A stretch of DNA of 64,000 nt from Ligilactobacillus faecis (GTDB taxonomy: Bacteria; Bacillota; Bacilli; Lactobacillales; Lactobacillaceae): assembly GCF_029889745.1 (NCBI RefSeq), contig NZ_CP123639.1:1214501-1278500 (forward strand), written 5' to 3'. Below the pieces are notes generated by a model. The model had not been told where the DNA came from. It did no database searches and worked only from the letters and a program-made list of their open reading frames with translations. Positions 19,459 to 28,008 of this stretch are shown here, piece by piece (the stretch's first letter is position 1; each line of letters opens with the position of its first letter). Both the position numbers and the translations under genes were made by a program.

Positions 19459-19599
19459 TTATTTAGCAGCTTTTTCTGCTTCTTCACGTTCTTTTAAGAA
19501 ACTCAAAACAGCTTGGTGTTCTGCACGACGTTTCTTCACGTTCTTTTGGTTAACTGGGCGACGGTCGTTACCTACGCCGACGTGTGTATTTTGTGACAT
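19459..19599 (-). CDS. Unrecognised 46-aa basic protein
   Basis: Short gene with a strong ribosome site (GGGAGG, eight bases before the ATG). The product begins MSQNTHVGVGNDRRPVNQ, continues with a Lys/Arg-rich NVKKRRAEH segment and ends in a Glu-rich charged helix EREEAEKAAK. It is highly charged and without membrane segments. The composition suggests a nucleic-acid- or ribosome-associated protein, but no family was recognised and no function is assigned. It has its own 3' hairpin about 125 bp downstream. Confidence 0.7.
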   Translation of the reverse strand: MSQNTHVGVGNDRRPVNQKNVKKRRAEHQAVLSFLKEREEAEKAAK

Positions 19600-19757
19600 G
19601 GACAGTTCCCTCCCTTTATTTAATCAATACATCTTTACATTTTAGCGAAAATTTCTTTAAGTTTCAAGGGTAAATCAAAAGAACCTGCTTGACAGATAGA
19701 AAAAGAGCTACTACGCTAAAAAAGTTATCCTTATAAAAATAGAAAGATTGAAGAAAG

Positions 19758-21302
19758 ATGAGTATTTTAGAAGTAAGTGGCTTAACGATGGGATTTGCTG
19801 AAAAAGAACTCTATACGGATGCTTCATTTACTTTAAATAAAGAAGATCATATGGGGATCATCGGGCAAAATGGGGCAGGTAAATCGACTTTGATCAAATT
19901 GCTTACTGGTCAACTTTTAGCAGATGCTGGTCAGATCAAGTGGCAAAAAAAGACTAAGATCGGTTATTTAGACCAGTATGCTGAATCAGCACATGAACTA
20001 ACGATCGGAGCTTTTTTGCGCAGTGCTTTTAACGAGCTTGATGAGATCGCTGAAAAACAAGCAAAATGTTATGCAGATTACGCGCAAACACTAGATGAAC
20101 GTTTATTAGAAAAAGCCGGTAAGTATCAAGAACAACTCGAAGCTGGTGATTTTTATGCGTTAGATGTCCAGATCGAGCGGGTCATGACTGGTTTAGGGAT
20201 CGATGCGTTAGGCAAAGAACGTCAAGTCAGTCAATGTTCTGGCGGACAACGCTCAAAGATCATTTTAGCTAAACTCTTGTTGGAAGAGCCAGACGTATTG
20301 CTTTTAGATGAACCAACGAACTATTTAGATACAGAACACATCGAATGGTTGATCGAATATTTGAATGCTTTTTCGGGGTGTTTTATGGTCATTTCGCATG
20401 ATTATGATTTTTTAGAAAAGATCACCAATACGATCATCGATGTTTCTTTTGGTAAGATCACGAAGTATACTGGGAGTTTTAAAAAGGCACTCAAACAAAA
20501 AGAACTAAAAAAAGAAGTTCAGTTGAAAGCCTATGAAAAGCAACGACGCCAGATCGAAAAAGATGAAGCTTATATCAGAAAGAATAAAGCTGGCACAAGG
20601 GCAGCGATGGCGCGCTCACGTCAAAAACGCCTAGATAAGTTAGAACGATTAACCCCTCCAAGTGATAATCTTCAAGCTAAATTTAATTTTCCTTACATTG
20701 AACTACTTTCAGCTACGACGCTTAAAGTTGAGAACTTATCAGTTGGTTATGAACGTCCGTTGCTTTCACCAGTGACATTTTCATTAAGTCACGGAGAAAA
20801 AGTCGTTTTAAAAGGCTTTAATGGTATCGGAAAATCGACTTTGATCAAGTCGATCTTAGGTCAATTAAAGACTTTTGGAGGAACGGTCCAGTTTGTCGAT
20901 GCGACTGTGATCAATTACTTTAACCAAGAGCTCAGCTGGGAAGATAAAACTTTGACGCCTCTGCAGCTTTTGCAAAATATATACCCTAAATTAGAACCAA
21001 AAACGATCCGGCAACGTTTAGCACGAGCAGGGCTAAATGCTACTAATATTTTGAAACCGTTAGAACTTCTAAGCGGGGGCGAACAAACAAAAGTCAAGTT
21101 GTGCTTGCTCGAACTAAAACCAAGTAATTTCTTGATCTTAGATGAACCAACGAATCATTTAGACGATGAAACTAAAGCGGCTTTGAAGCAAGCTTTGCTT
21201 GATTTCCCAGGAAATATTTTACTTGTGACCCATGAAGAGAGTTTTTACGCTGGATTAGCAGACAAAATTTTTGACGTTGAACAAGTCAGTTTGCGAAAGT
21301 GA
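19758..21302 (+). CDS. ABC-F family ATPase (YkpA/YbiT-like)
   Basis: Soluble ABC protein of 514 aa with two nucleotide-binding domains and no membrane segment. ABC-F proteins act at the ribosome as translation factors or antibiotic-protection proteins. Domain 1: Walker A GQNGAGKSTLIK (about 35-46), a slightly atypical signature QCSGGQRSK, Walker B VLLLDEPTNYLD. The charged interdomain linker (about 235-295) includes KNKAGTRAAMARSRQKRL. Domain 2: GFNGIGKSTLIK, LSGGEQTKVKL, LILDEPTNHLD. It resembles housekeeping YkpA/YbiT-type proteins more than known resistance subfamilies, but that is a judgement by eye. Confidence 0.88.
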   Translation: MSILEVSGLTMGFAEKELYTDASFTLNKEDHMGIIGQNGAGKSTLIKLLTGQLLADAGQIKWQKKTKIGYLDQYAESAHELTIGAFLRSAFNELDEIAEKQAKCYADYAQTLDERLLEKAGKYQEQLEAGDFYALDVQIERVMTGLGIDALGKERQVSQCSGGQRSKIILAKLLLEEPDVLLLDEPTNYLDTEHIEWLIEYLNAFSGCFMVISHDYDFLEKITNTIIDVSFGKITKYTGSFKKALKQKELKKEVQLKAYEKQRRQIEKDEAYIRKNKAGTRAAMARSRQKRLDKLERLTPPSDNLQAKFNFPYIELLSATTLKVENLSVGYERPLLSPVTFSLSHGEKVVLKGFNGIGKSTLIKSILGQLKTFGGTVQFVDATVINYFNQELSWEDKTLTPLQLLQNIYPKLEPKTIRQRLARAGLNATNILKPLELLSGGEQTKVKLCLLELKPSNFLILDEPTNHLDDETKAALKQALLDFPGNILLVTHEESFYAGLADKIFDVEQVSLRK

Positions 21303-21376
21303 CTCGTTTGACAAGCTCAGCAGGTATCTGTATCTTAAGAAAGGGACGTAATTATTAGAAAGGATCTTGTGGATCT

Positions 21377-22108
21377 ATGAAGAAAATCAAGTGGATGCAG
21401 TGGGGAGTAGCTGGTATTTTAGTTCTCCTTGCTGGGTATAGTATTTTGCATGTGCATCGCGCAGAACAAAAAAATGCGATCAAAGTTGAACGGCAGGCTA
21501 AAGTTCAGAAAAAGGAAGACAAAAAAGTCAAAGATCTAAAGAAAGAACAGGCTAAAAATATGCGTTTACCGATCGCATGGGATCAACCTTCTGAACTTTT
21601 ACCATATCCAGATATCAAACAAGCAGTTCATTCAAAAAAGAAGGCCGAACGGATCTGGTTACTAGTTTCTCCAGAAAAACAACGTGTTTACGTACGTCAA
21701 GGACCATATACACTGTATACGATGTATGCTTCGATGGCTCAAAATTTTGCTAGTACCAAAGATTATCAACAAACGCCAACGGGTGAATTCAAATTACAAA
21801 AGCAACGTGGGGCAGAATATTTTGATGCGACAAGAAATTACGGGGCTAAATATTGGACTTCATTTAAAGGTCAAGGACTATATCGCTTCGAGTCTGTACC
21901 TTTTGATCAAGCAGGTCAGGTGCTCATGGCACAAGCTGAACGATTAGGGAAACGTCCAACAAAAAAGAAAAATATCGAAGCGTATGGAAGTATTCGCTTG
22001 AGTGTTCCAGATGCAGAGTGGATCATGAAAAATCTACCGCCAAACACGAAAGTCTTTATTGAAGAAAAGCATCCAAAGCATGACCCGTGGGAATTGATGA
22101 AAGACTAA
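21377..22108 (+). CDS. L,D-transpeptidase-fold protein with replaced catalytic residues
   Basis: Membrane-anchored YkuD-fold protein of 243 aa. An N-terminal TM segment (about 8-25) precedes a Lys/Glu-rich stalk (about 30-62) and the domain from about residue 93. The catalytic signature SHGCIRLS of active enzymes reads AYGSIRLS here (residues 202-209), so His becomes Tyr and the nucleophile Cys becomes Ser205. The upstream conserved His of LFHSVP is Glu172 (RFESVP). The rest of the fold is well kept and closely parallels the convergent intact paralogue at 23681-24331. It is most likely a pseudoenzyme with a binding or regulatory role at peptidoglycan. Confidence 0.85.
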   Translation: MKKIKWMQWGVAGILVLLAGYSILHVHRAEQKNAIKVERQAKVQKKEDKKVKDLKKEQAKNMRLPIAWDQPSELLPYPDIKQAVHSKKKAERIWLLVSPEKQRVYVRQGPYTLYTMYASMAQNFASTKDYQQTPTGEFKLQKQRGAEYFDATRNYGAKYWTSFKGQGLYRFESVPFDQAGQVLMAQAERLGKRPTKKKNIEAYGSIRLSVPDAEWIMKNLPPNTKVFIEEKHPKHDPWELMKD

Positions 22109-22111
22109 AAA

Positions 22112-22133
22112 AAGCTTAGTGCACACTAAGCTT
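22112..22133. repeat. Terminator hairpin, left copy flanking IS1182-type element B1
   Basis: A 22-bp perfect palindrome with arms AAGCTTAGTG/CACTAAGCTT. It is repeated exactly at 23651-23672, on the other side of the IS. Without the insertion it would be the bidirectional terminator of the two convergent L,D-transpeptidase-like genes, with an A-tract before it and a T-tract after it. Here the A-tract is kept and the plus-strand T-tract is lost. Confidence 0.92.
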
Positions 22134-23650
22134 CAGAATGTAGACTAAGTCATCAGAGTATGTGCTCTGGTGACTTTTTTTGTATAATTAAAGAAAACGA
22201 TTACGGAGGTATTTGTCATGCTTCGCAAGAGTGATCCCAATCTCAAACGCCGTGAATATGCTCGTACTTCTCTAGATGATTTGGTCCCAAAAGATCATTT
22301 ACTCCGTAAAATTGATCAAATTATTGATTTCTCTTTTATTTATGATCTTGTCGAAGATTCCTATTGTAAAAATAACGGTCGTCCTAGTCTTGACCCTGTA
22401 CTACTCATAAAGATTCCTTTGATTCAAAATTTATTTGGTATCCGTTCTATGCGTCAAACGATCAAAGAAATTCAAGTTAATGTCGCTTATCGATGGTTTC
22501 TAGGACTAGGTTTAAATGATCCTGTCCCTCATTTCTCTACTTACGGTAAAAACTATAAAAGAAGATTTGCTGAAAGCCATGTAATAGAAGCTATTTTTGC
22601 TCATATTTTGAAACTCTGCTTAGAAAATGATCTTATCGACACAACTGATATTTTTATTGATGGAACTCATTTGAAAGTTGCTGCTAACAGCCGTAAATAT
22701 ACTACTGAAGTTATTGAAACTAAGTCAAAATTTATGAGTGAAGATCTCGAAAAAGAAATAAATGTAGATAGAGCTAAACATCAAAAGAAACCCTTAAAAG
22801 AAGAAAAACCTAAAAAAAAACTAGACAAGTAAAAATATCTAAAACTGATCCTGATAGTGGATGGTTTCATAAGGGTGAACACAAACAGGTTTTTGCCTAT
22901 AACGTTCAAGCTGCCTGTGATAAAAATGGGTGGCTCTTAGCTTATGTGGTCGGTGCGGGAAATATCCATGATACGCAACTTTTTCCTGAAATATTTGAAA
23001 AAGTACGGAAGTACGACCCACAATATATTATCGCTGATTCTGGCTATAAAACACCCACGATCGCACACTTTTTACTATCTCAAGGCATAATTCCCATTCT
23101 TCCTTATAAACGCCCAAGGGGCAAAGTTGGTACGCTTAGACCCAAAGATTTTGTTTATGATGAATATTATGATTGTTATTTATGTCCTGGCGATCAAATC
23201 TTAATGTACTCCACAACTAATCGAAGTGGTTATCGTGAATATAAAAGTGATCCTACAATCTGTGAAAAATGTCCTTTACTGCACAAATGTACACAAAGTA
23301 AAAATCATCAAAGAGTTATCGCTCGTCATGTTTGGCAAGATAGTATGGAAAAATGTGAGGATATCAGGCATCAAACTGGCTCAAAATTAAAGTATGAAGC
23401 GCGAAAGGAGACGATCGAAAGAAATTTTGGTTCGGCAAAAGAATATCACAACTTGAGATACGCCCGAGAAGTAGGAATTGATAAAATTCTAGCTAAAGTC
23501 GGGTTGATATTTGCGTGCCTAAATCTAAAAAAACTGGTAAAAATACTGGGGAAAAACCCTGTTATATTCGTATATTTCAAAGTATATAGTTATAAAAATA
23601 CATAAAAAAACAAACTCTATCCGATTTGAATAGAGTTTGTCTACGTTCTG
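22134..23650 (+). mobile_element. IS1182-family element B, copy 1 (1517 bp), inserted in a terminator
   Basis: The ends are CAGAATGTAGAC... and ...GTCTACGTTCTG (inverted repeat). The element is flanked on both sides by the complete 22-bp hairpin AAGCTTAGTG/CACTAAGCTT. Inside the left end is AGTCATCAGAG/CTCTGGTGACT followed by seven T (22148-22181). Inside the right end is ACAAACTCTAT/ATAGAGTTTGT with an adjacent A-run (23610-23640). These would stop readthrough entering from either side. A TATAAT at 22183-22188 lies just inside the left hairpin, ahead of the transposase. The element limit could slide by 4 bp because both targets end in AAGC/GCTT. Confidence 0.92.
22218..23605 (+). CDS. IS1182-family transposase in two overlapping frames (element B, copy 1)
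   Basis: The first frame (22218-22832, 204 aa) holds the DUF772-like N-terminal domain and the first catalytic region DIFIDGTHLKVAAN. The second frame continues from the A9 run near 22813 through HKGEHKQVFAYNVQA, IIADSGYKTPT (second Asp), the zinc-finger-like CEKCPLLHKC, and ERNFGSAKEYHNLRYA (final Glu) to 23605. Joining them needs a -1 shift at CCTAAAAAAAAAC. The other copy (44806-46322) has the same A9 and the same split, which favours programmed frameshifting or transcriptional slippage over random decay. Confidence 0.85.
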
Positions 23651-23672
23651 AAGCTTAGTGCACACTAAGCTT
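23651..23672. repeat. Terminator hairpin, right copy flanking IS1182-type element B1
   Basis: Exact second copy of the 22-bp palindrome at 22112-22133, followed by a T-tract. For the minus-strand L,D-transpeptidase gene, its hairpin is now followed by IS sequence instead of U residues. Confidence 0.92.
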
Positions 23673-23680
23673 TTTTTAGT

Positions 23681-24331
23681 CTAATCTTTGACTACGACTT
23701 TTGTTCCAGTCGGTAGATTTTCACTCATCCATTTTGAATCAGGAACACTGAGACGGATACAACCGTGTGAAGCTGGTGTTTTGCCAAGCTTCTTTGCTTC
23801 TGTTACATTGTAATCACCATTAGCATCTGTTGGAACAGAATGGAATAGGTAGATGCCGTGATCTTTCCAAGAGATCCAGTTATTTGCGCCTTCATTCAAT
23901 GAATTGTTGAAAAAAGAAGCACCACGTTCGGGTTCAATGTAAAATGTTCCTGTTGGTGTATAGCTGATAGTCTTTCCTGTTTCTTTGTCACGGTGGTAAG
24001 CACCACCAGAAGAATACATCGTGTAAATAACTTTATCGCCAGACATCAAATATGTTCGATTTTTCTTAAGTTCGACTTTGATCCAAAAGTCTTTGACTTG
24101 GCTGAGGTCTGGATAAGGCTTTGTTTCTGAGGATTTTTGCCAATCGATCGGAGTGCGCAACGTTGAGTTTTGAGACTTTTGTTTAGTTGCGGTCACTAAA
24201 ACACTGTTATCTTTAGTCGTGGTAGCCGTTGTCGCCTCATGTGGCAAAGCAACACGATAGATCAAATAGCCACCACAAATGATGACGATCAGTGCTGCGA
24301 TAAGATAAAAATAGGAACGACGTTGTTTCAT
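23681..24331 (-). CDS. L,D-transpeptidase (YkuD), intact active site
   Basis: Membrane-anchored extracellular enzyme of 216 aa that can form 3-3 peptidoglycan cross-links or attach proteins to the wall. N-terminal TM segment (YFYLIAALIVIICGGYLIYRV), short stalk, then the YkuD domain with YTPTGTFYIEPERG, LFHSVP and the complete signature SHGCIRLS (His and Cys nucleophile present). The ATG at 24331 has GAAAGG eight bases upstream; the frame stays open to 24376 without a better start. It converges with the catalytically altered paralogue at 21377-22108. Confidence 0.92.
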   Translation of the reverse strand: MKQRRSYFYLIAALIVIICGGYLIYRVALPHEATTATTTKDNSVLVTATKQKSQNSTLRTPIDWQKSSETKPYPDLSQVKDFWIKVELKKNRTYLMSGDKVIYTMYSSGGAYHRDKETGKTISYTPTGTFYIEPERGASFFNNSLNEGANNWISWKDHGIYLFHSVPTDANGDYNVTEAKKLGKTPASHGCIRLSVPDSKWMSENLPTGTKVVVKD

Positions 24332-24463
24332 GCTAAAGACCTTTCTTTTGTTTGCTAAGTTATTTTTATTATACAAATTTTAGAGACATTTGTCAGTGGC
24401 ATAAAGAAAACTTAAAGTGTAGACTAGAAGCGAAAGTTCTTTTTCATGAAAGGAAATGATAGG

Positions 24464-25882
24464 ATGAATGAAAGTGCTTGTACTTCGATCTTAGTTGGGA
24501 AAAAGGCGACGATCGATGGTTCGACAATGATCGCCCGTAATGATGATACGTTTTTACCTTTGACACCACAGCGGTTTATAATGCAATCAGCTTATCAGGA
24601 TGAAAAAAGAGTGTGGGCTTCGACGCAAAATAATTTTAAAGCCGCTTTACCGACTTCAGGTCAAAGAACAACGATGACACCAAATGTTGATGTTTCTGGT
24701 CTTGGTTATTTTGGAGAAAGCTCGATCAATGAAAAAAATGTTGCGATGTCTGCAACTGAGTCGGTCTATGCTTCACCACGTGCTTTAGCCTATGATCCGT
24801 ATGTCAAAGATGGGATCGCAGAAGATTCGCTCCAATCTTTAGTCGCTCCGTACATAGATTCTGCGCGCGCAGGGGTGCGTTATTTAGGTGAATTGATCCA
24901 AAAATATGGTTCTCCTGAAGGTAATGGGGTCTTATTTGCCGATAAAGATGAAGTTTGGTATATGGAGATCGTCACAGGTCATCATTTTGCAGCGACTCGG
25001 ATCCCAGATGATGCGTATGTGATCACGGCCAATCAAGTCGCACAACAAGAGATCGATTTTAATGATCCAGAAAACTATATGTGGTCTGAAGGGCTAGCTG
25101 AATTTGTTGAGAAACACCATTTGAATCCGGCCAGCTCAGGGTTTGATTTTCGCAAGATCTTTGGGACAGATACTAAAAAAGATCGGCACTACAATACACC
25201 TCGTGTTTGGTACGGTCAACGCTATTTGAGTGGTAAACAAGACTTAGGTCCAACTTCAAGCGAGTTACCGTTTATTTGTCATGCTGATCGCTTATTGAGT
25301 GTAGCTGATCTAGAGTATGTCCTAGCTTCACACTATAACGAAACGCAATATGATCCTTTAGGAACAGGGAGTGAAGCTGATAAATCACGTTTTCGCCCGA
25401 TCTCGTTGAACCGTACGCAAAATTCACATATTTTACAGATCAGAAACGATGTTCCAACTGAGCAAGCAGCCTTGATGTGGATCTGCTTAGGGATCCCATC
25501 ATTTACACCTTACGTGCCCTTTTATACGAATGCAGATGATACTGATCCAAGCTATAGTCAAACTTCGCTTGAGTATGATATCAAAGATGCTTACTGGATG
25601 TATCGCACACTTTCAATGCTCGTTGAAGCTCATTACGATCATTTTTCTCAGAAAAATATCGATTACCTCACAAAATTAACAGAAGCTAAATATGCCTTTT
25701 TAGCTCAAAGTGATGCAGAAGCTAAAGTTCTTTCAGGGCAAGCTTTAACTGATCTATTGACTGAGAAAAACCATGAATTAGTTGCTTTGATGAAAAAAGA
25801 GACGATGCAAGCGATCGCTGAGCTAGTAACGTCTGGCTTAGAACTTTCTAAGCTTACTTTTGACATGGACAAAAATTTATAG
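24464..25882 (+). CDS. pepD: C69-family dipeptidase (PepD-type)
   Basis: Cytosolic Ntn-hydrolase of 472 aa that cleaves dipeptides of broad specificity. The short propeptide MNESA precedes Cys6, expected to become the N-terminal nucleophile after self-processing (ACTSILVGKKATIDGSTMIARNDD). The C69 pattern continues with EDSLQSLVAPYIDSARAGVRYLG and VWYMEIVTGHHFAATRIPDDAYVITANQ. The ATG at 24464 is preferred over 24446 because AAAGGA is correctly spaced and the Cys position matches the family. Confidence 0.9.
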   Translation: MNESACTSILVGKKATIDGSTMIARNDDTFLPLTPQRFIMQSAYQDEKRVWASTQNNFKAALPTSGQRTTMTPNVDVSGLGYFGESSINEKNVAMSATESVYASPRALAYDPYVKDGIAEDSLQSLVAPYIDSARAGVRYLGELIQKYGSPEGNGVLFADKDEVWYMEIVTGHHFAATRIPDDAYVITANQVAQQEIDFNDPENYMWSEGLAEFVEKHHLNPASSGFDFRKIFGTDTKKDRHYNTPRVWYGQRYLSGKQDLGPTSSELPFICHADRLLSVADLEYVLASHYNETQYDPLGTGSEADKSRFRPISLNRTQNSHILQIRNDVPTEQAALMWICLGIPSFTPYVPFYTNADDTDPSYSQTSLEYDIKDAYWMYRTLSMLVEAHYDHFSQKNIDYLTKLTEAKYAFLAQSDAEAKVLSGQALTDLLTEKNHELVALMKKETMQAIAELVTSGLELSKLTFDMDKNL

Positions 25883-25961
25883 TAAAGTGACCAGTGGATT
25901 TTTTGTAATTTACGCAACTTTTGTGTAGAATGTTGTCAAGATCAAAATGGGATGTGAGAAA

Positions 25962-26438
25962 ATGGAGATCAAAGTTAGCGACTTTATTACGGCGATCACC
26001 GAAGAAAAGTACAAAAAAGATACGATCGTTGCTAAACTTGAACAAGTGGAAAAGTTCGGGCTAGCTGAGAGTTTAGCCCCGATCATTGAAAAAGAAAGTG
26101 AAGCGATCAAAGAAGCTCAGTTAGAACAAGCTGAGTTGATGCTCGAAACAACGACTGATCCGATCTATATCCGCTTGGAAACGGGGATCATCAATTTACC
26201 GTTTGAAAATATCAATCGGGTCAGCAATTTTTTCAATGATCCTGAACAAGAAGTTCCTGTTAATGTTTATCTAGTCGTCGTATCACCTGCATTAAATGCT
26301 TCTGGTTTACATATCATGCAGATCTGTCCTGCTAAAGATTTTGCGGCGGGACAGGGACAAGAAGCGGTTTTGATCGCAGTTGCTGAAAGTTTAAAAACGA
26401 TCCAAGAAAATAATGCCGCCAAAACGCCGGCTGTTTAA
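25962..26438 (+). CDS. Conserved-looking cytosolic protein of unknown function
   Basis: 158 aa from the ATG at 25962; the frame opens at 25947. The N-terminal half is charged and helical, with the stretch EKESEAIKEAQLEQAELML. The C-terminal half looks like beta strands (PIYIRLETGIINLPFENI, VPVNVYLVVVSPAL, LHIMQICPA). No signal peptide or TM segment. The family was not recognised. Codon use matches the neighbouring core genes. It lies 80 bp after pepD, and a strong terminator follows. Confidence 0.75.
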   Translation: MEIKVSDFITAITEEKYKKDTIVAKLEQVEKFGLAESLAPIIEKESEAIKEAQLEQAELMLETTTDPIYIRLETGIINLPFENINRVSNFFNDPEQEVPVNVYLVVVSPALNASGLHIMQICPAKDFAAGQGQEAVLIAVAESLKTIQENNAAKTPAV

Positions 26439-26450
26439 AAAAGAATGCTA

Positions 26451-26489
26451 AAAAACAAGGTGAGGACTTAAAGATCATCTTGTTTTTTT
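26451..26489 (+). terminator. Terminator after the unknown gene at 25962
   Basis: The stem AAACAAGGTGA/TCATCTTGTTT, with a loop of about 11 nt, is followed by a T-run. Confidence 0.8.
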
Positions 26490-26615
26490 AGTTAATAAAT
26501 TTTTTTCTTTTTGAAAATTAATAATTATCATTTTTTATTTTGTGATAAAATCTTGAAAATAAAGGATTTTTGAACTGATTGGCTAGAAAAATTTTTGAAA
26601 AATTAAAAAACTGTA

Positions 26616-26644
26616 TTGACAAATGAGATAATTAACGATAATAT
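26616..26644 (+). promoter_or_regulatory. metNIQ promoter
   Basis: TTGACA (26616-26621) and TAATAT (26639-26644), spaced by 17 bp, directly upstream of the T-box leader. Confidence 0.75.
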
Positions 26645-26650
26645 CAAAAC

Positions 26651-26935
26651 AACAATAAATGAATAACTAAAAAACGTTGATGAGAAGAGTAGCTGTGTCG
26701 GAGTAGATTTAACAGAGACCTCTGGGAGCTGAAAAAGAGGATCGAAAAAACCAGTGAAGATGAGCTCGGAGTTTGATTGTTGGTGCAAGCTTGCGGTCCG
26801 TTTTAATGCGATATAATTTGAGACTACTGTCATTGAGGTAGTAGTTGATGAGCCTATTTTTGAGAAAAAATAGGAAAATAAGGTGGTACCGCGAGTTTTC
26901 GTCCTTTGTAGGATGAAAGCTTTTTTTTTGCTCTA
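26651..26935 (+). promoter_or_regulatory. T-box riboswitch, probably methionine-specific
   Basis: Leader of about 285 nt ahead of metN. The invariant T-box AAGGTGGTACCGCG is at 26880-26893. The stem I AGAGA-type motif is in ACAGAGACCTCTGGGAGCTG. The intrinsic terminator AGTTTTCGTCCT/AGGATGAAAGCT plus nine T (26894-26930) overlaps the antiterminator. A specifier-like AAGATGA at about 26758-26764 contains ATG, which fits tRNA-Met and the downstream methionine importer. Uncharged tRNA-Met would favour antitermination. Confidence 0.9.
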
Positions 26936-26967
26936 ATATCAAATAAATCATAGAAAGTAGTGGTCAA

Positions 26968-28008
26968 ATGATTGAATTTAAAAATATCTCAAAAACATTT
27001 GCAACAGCTGAAGGACAAGTCACTGCTGTAAAAAATGTCGATCTGTCGATCAAAGCAGGTGAAGTTTTTGGGATAGTTGGGTTCTCAGGTGCTGGGAAAA
27101 GTACCTTGGTCCGCATGTTAAGTGGTTTAGAAGTCCCAACAAGTGGTGAAGTCATCATCAATGGAACGCGGACCGACAATTTAAAAGGGAAAGCATTGCG
27201 GGAACAACGCAAAAAGATCGGGATCATTTTTCAACATTTTAATCTTTTATGGTCTCGAACAGTGCTTGAAAATATCGAGTTCCCCTTGGAATTACTTGGA
27301 GTCGATAAAGTCACGCGACGTAAAAAAGCTACCCATTTGGCCCAACTAGTGGGACTAGGTGATCGCATCCATGCCTATCCAGCTCAATTGTCAGGCGGAC
27401 AAAAACAACGCGTCGGGATCGCTCGTGCTTTAGCCAATGATCCCGATATCTTGATCTCAGATGAAGCAACAAGTGCGCTAGATCCCCAAACAACGGATGA
27501 AGTTTTAGATCTTCTCGACGAGATCAACCAAAAACTACAATTGACGATCGTGATCATCACGCATGAGATGCATGTGATCCGCCGTTTAGCAGATAAGGTA
27601 GCTGTGATGGAAGCTGGGCAAGTCATCGAAGAAGGACCTGTTTCAAAAGTTTTTACCCATCCACAACAAGAATTGACAAAGCGCTTTGTCAGTGCTGAAG
27701 TTGATCCTAAACAAACAGCTGATGTTCAACAAGTTGTGGCTAACTTGTTGAAAAAGAATCCTGAAGGTAAATTAGTAGAATTAAAATTTCATGGGCAAGA
27801 AGTTGAACGTCCAGTCGTCAATGAATTAAGTAAAAGATTTCCTGAATTAGAGATCAGTATTTTGGAGGGAAATATCCATCAATTAGCTGATAAAGGAACG
27901 ATCGGTTCGCTCTTCGTTCAATTTGTCGGACCAAAAGAACAGATCAAGGAAGCATTAACGCTCGTAGAAGAATTTCAAGTGGAAGCGAAGGTGATCGAAC
28001 ATGAATGA
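26968..28008 (+). CDS. metN: Methionine ABC transporter ATP-binding protein MetN
   Basis: ATPase of the methionine uptake transporter, 346 aa. Walker A GFSGAGKSTLVRML (about 38-51), signature LSGGQKQRVGIARAL, Walker B DILISDEATSALDP, and a C-terminal NIL-type regulatory domain (about 260-340) that senses intracellular methionine. First gene of metN-metI-metQ behind the T-box; overlaps metI by 8 bp. Confidence 0.96.
   Translation: MIEFKNISKTFATAEGQVTAVKNVDLSIKAGEVFGIVGFSGAGKSTLVRMLSGLEVPTSGEVIINGTRTDNLKGKALREQRKKIGIIFQHFNLLWSRTVLENIEFPLELLGVDKVTRRKKATHLAQLVGLGDRIHAYPAQLSGGQKQRVGIARALANDPDILISDEATSALDPQTTDEVLDLLDEINQKLQLTIVIITHEMHVIRRLADKVAVMEAGQVIEEGPVSKVFTHPQQELTKRFVSAEVDPKQTADVQQVVANLLKKNPEGKLVELKFHGQEVERPVVNELSKRFPELEISILEGNIHQLADKGTIGSLFVQFVGPKEQIKEALTLVEEFQVEAKVIEHE

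Noticed and set aside
19459-19599. Ribosomal protein gene (bL33- or bS21-like) for the 46-aa basic protein
   Set aside because: Length and charge fit, but there are no zinc cysteines and the residue pattern does not match either family.
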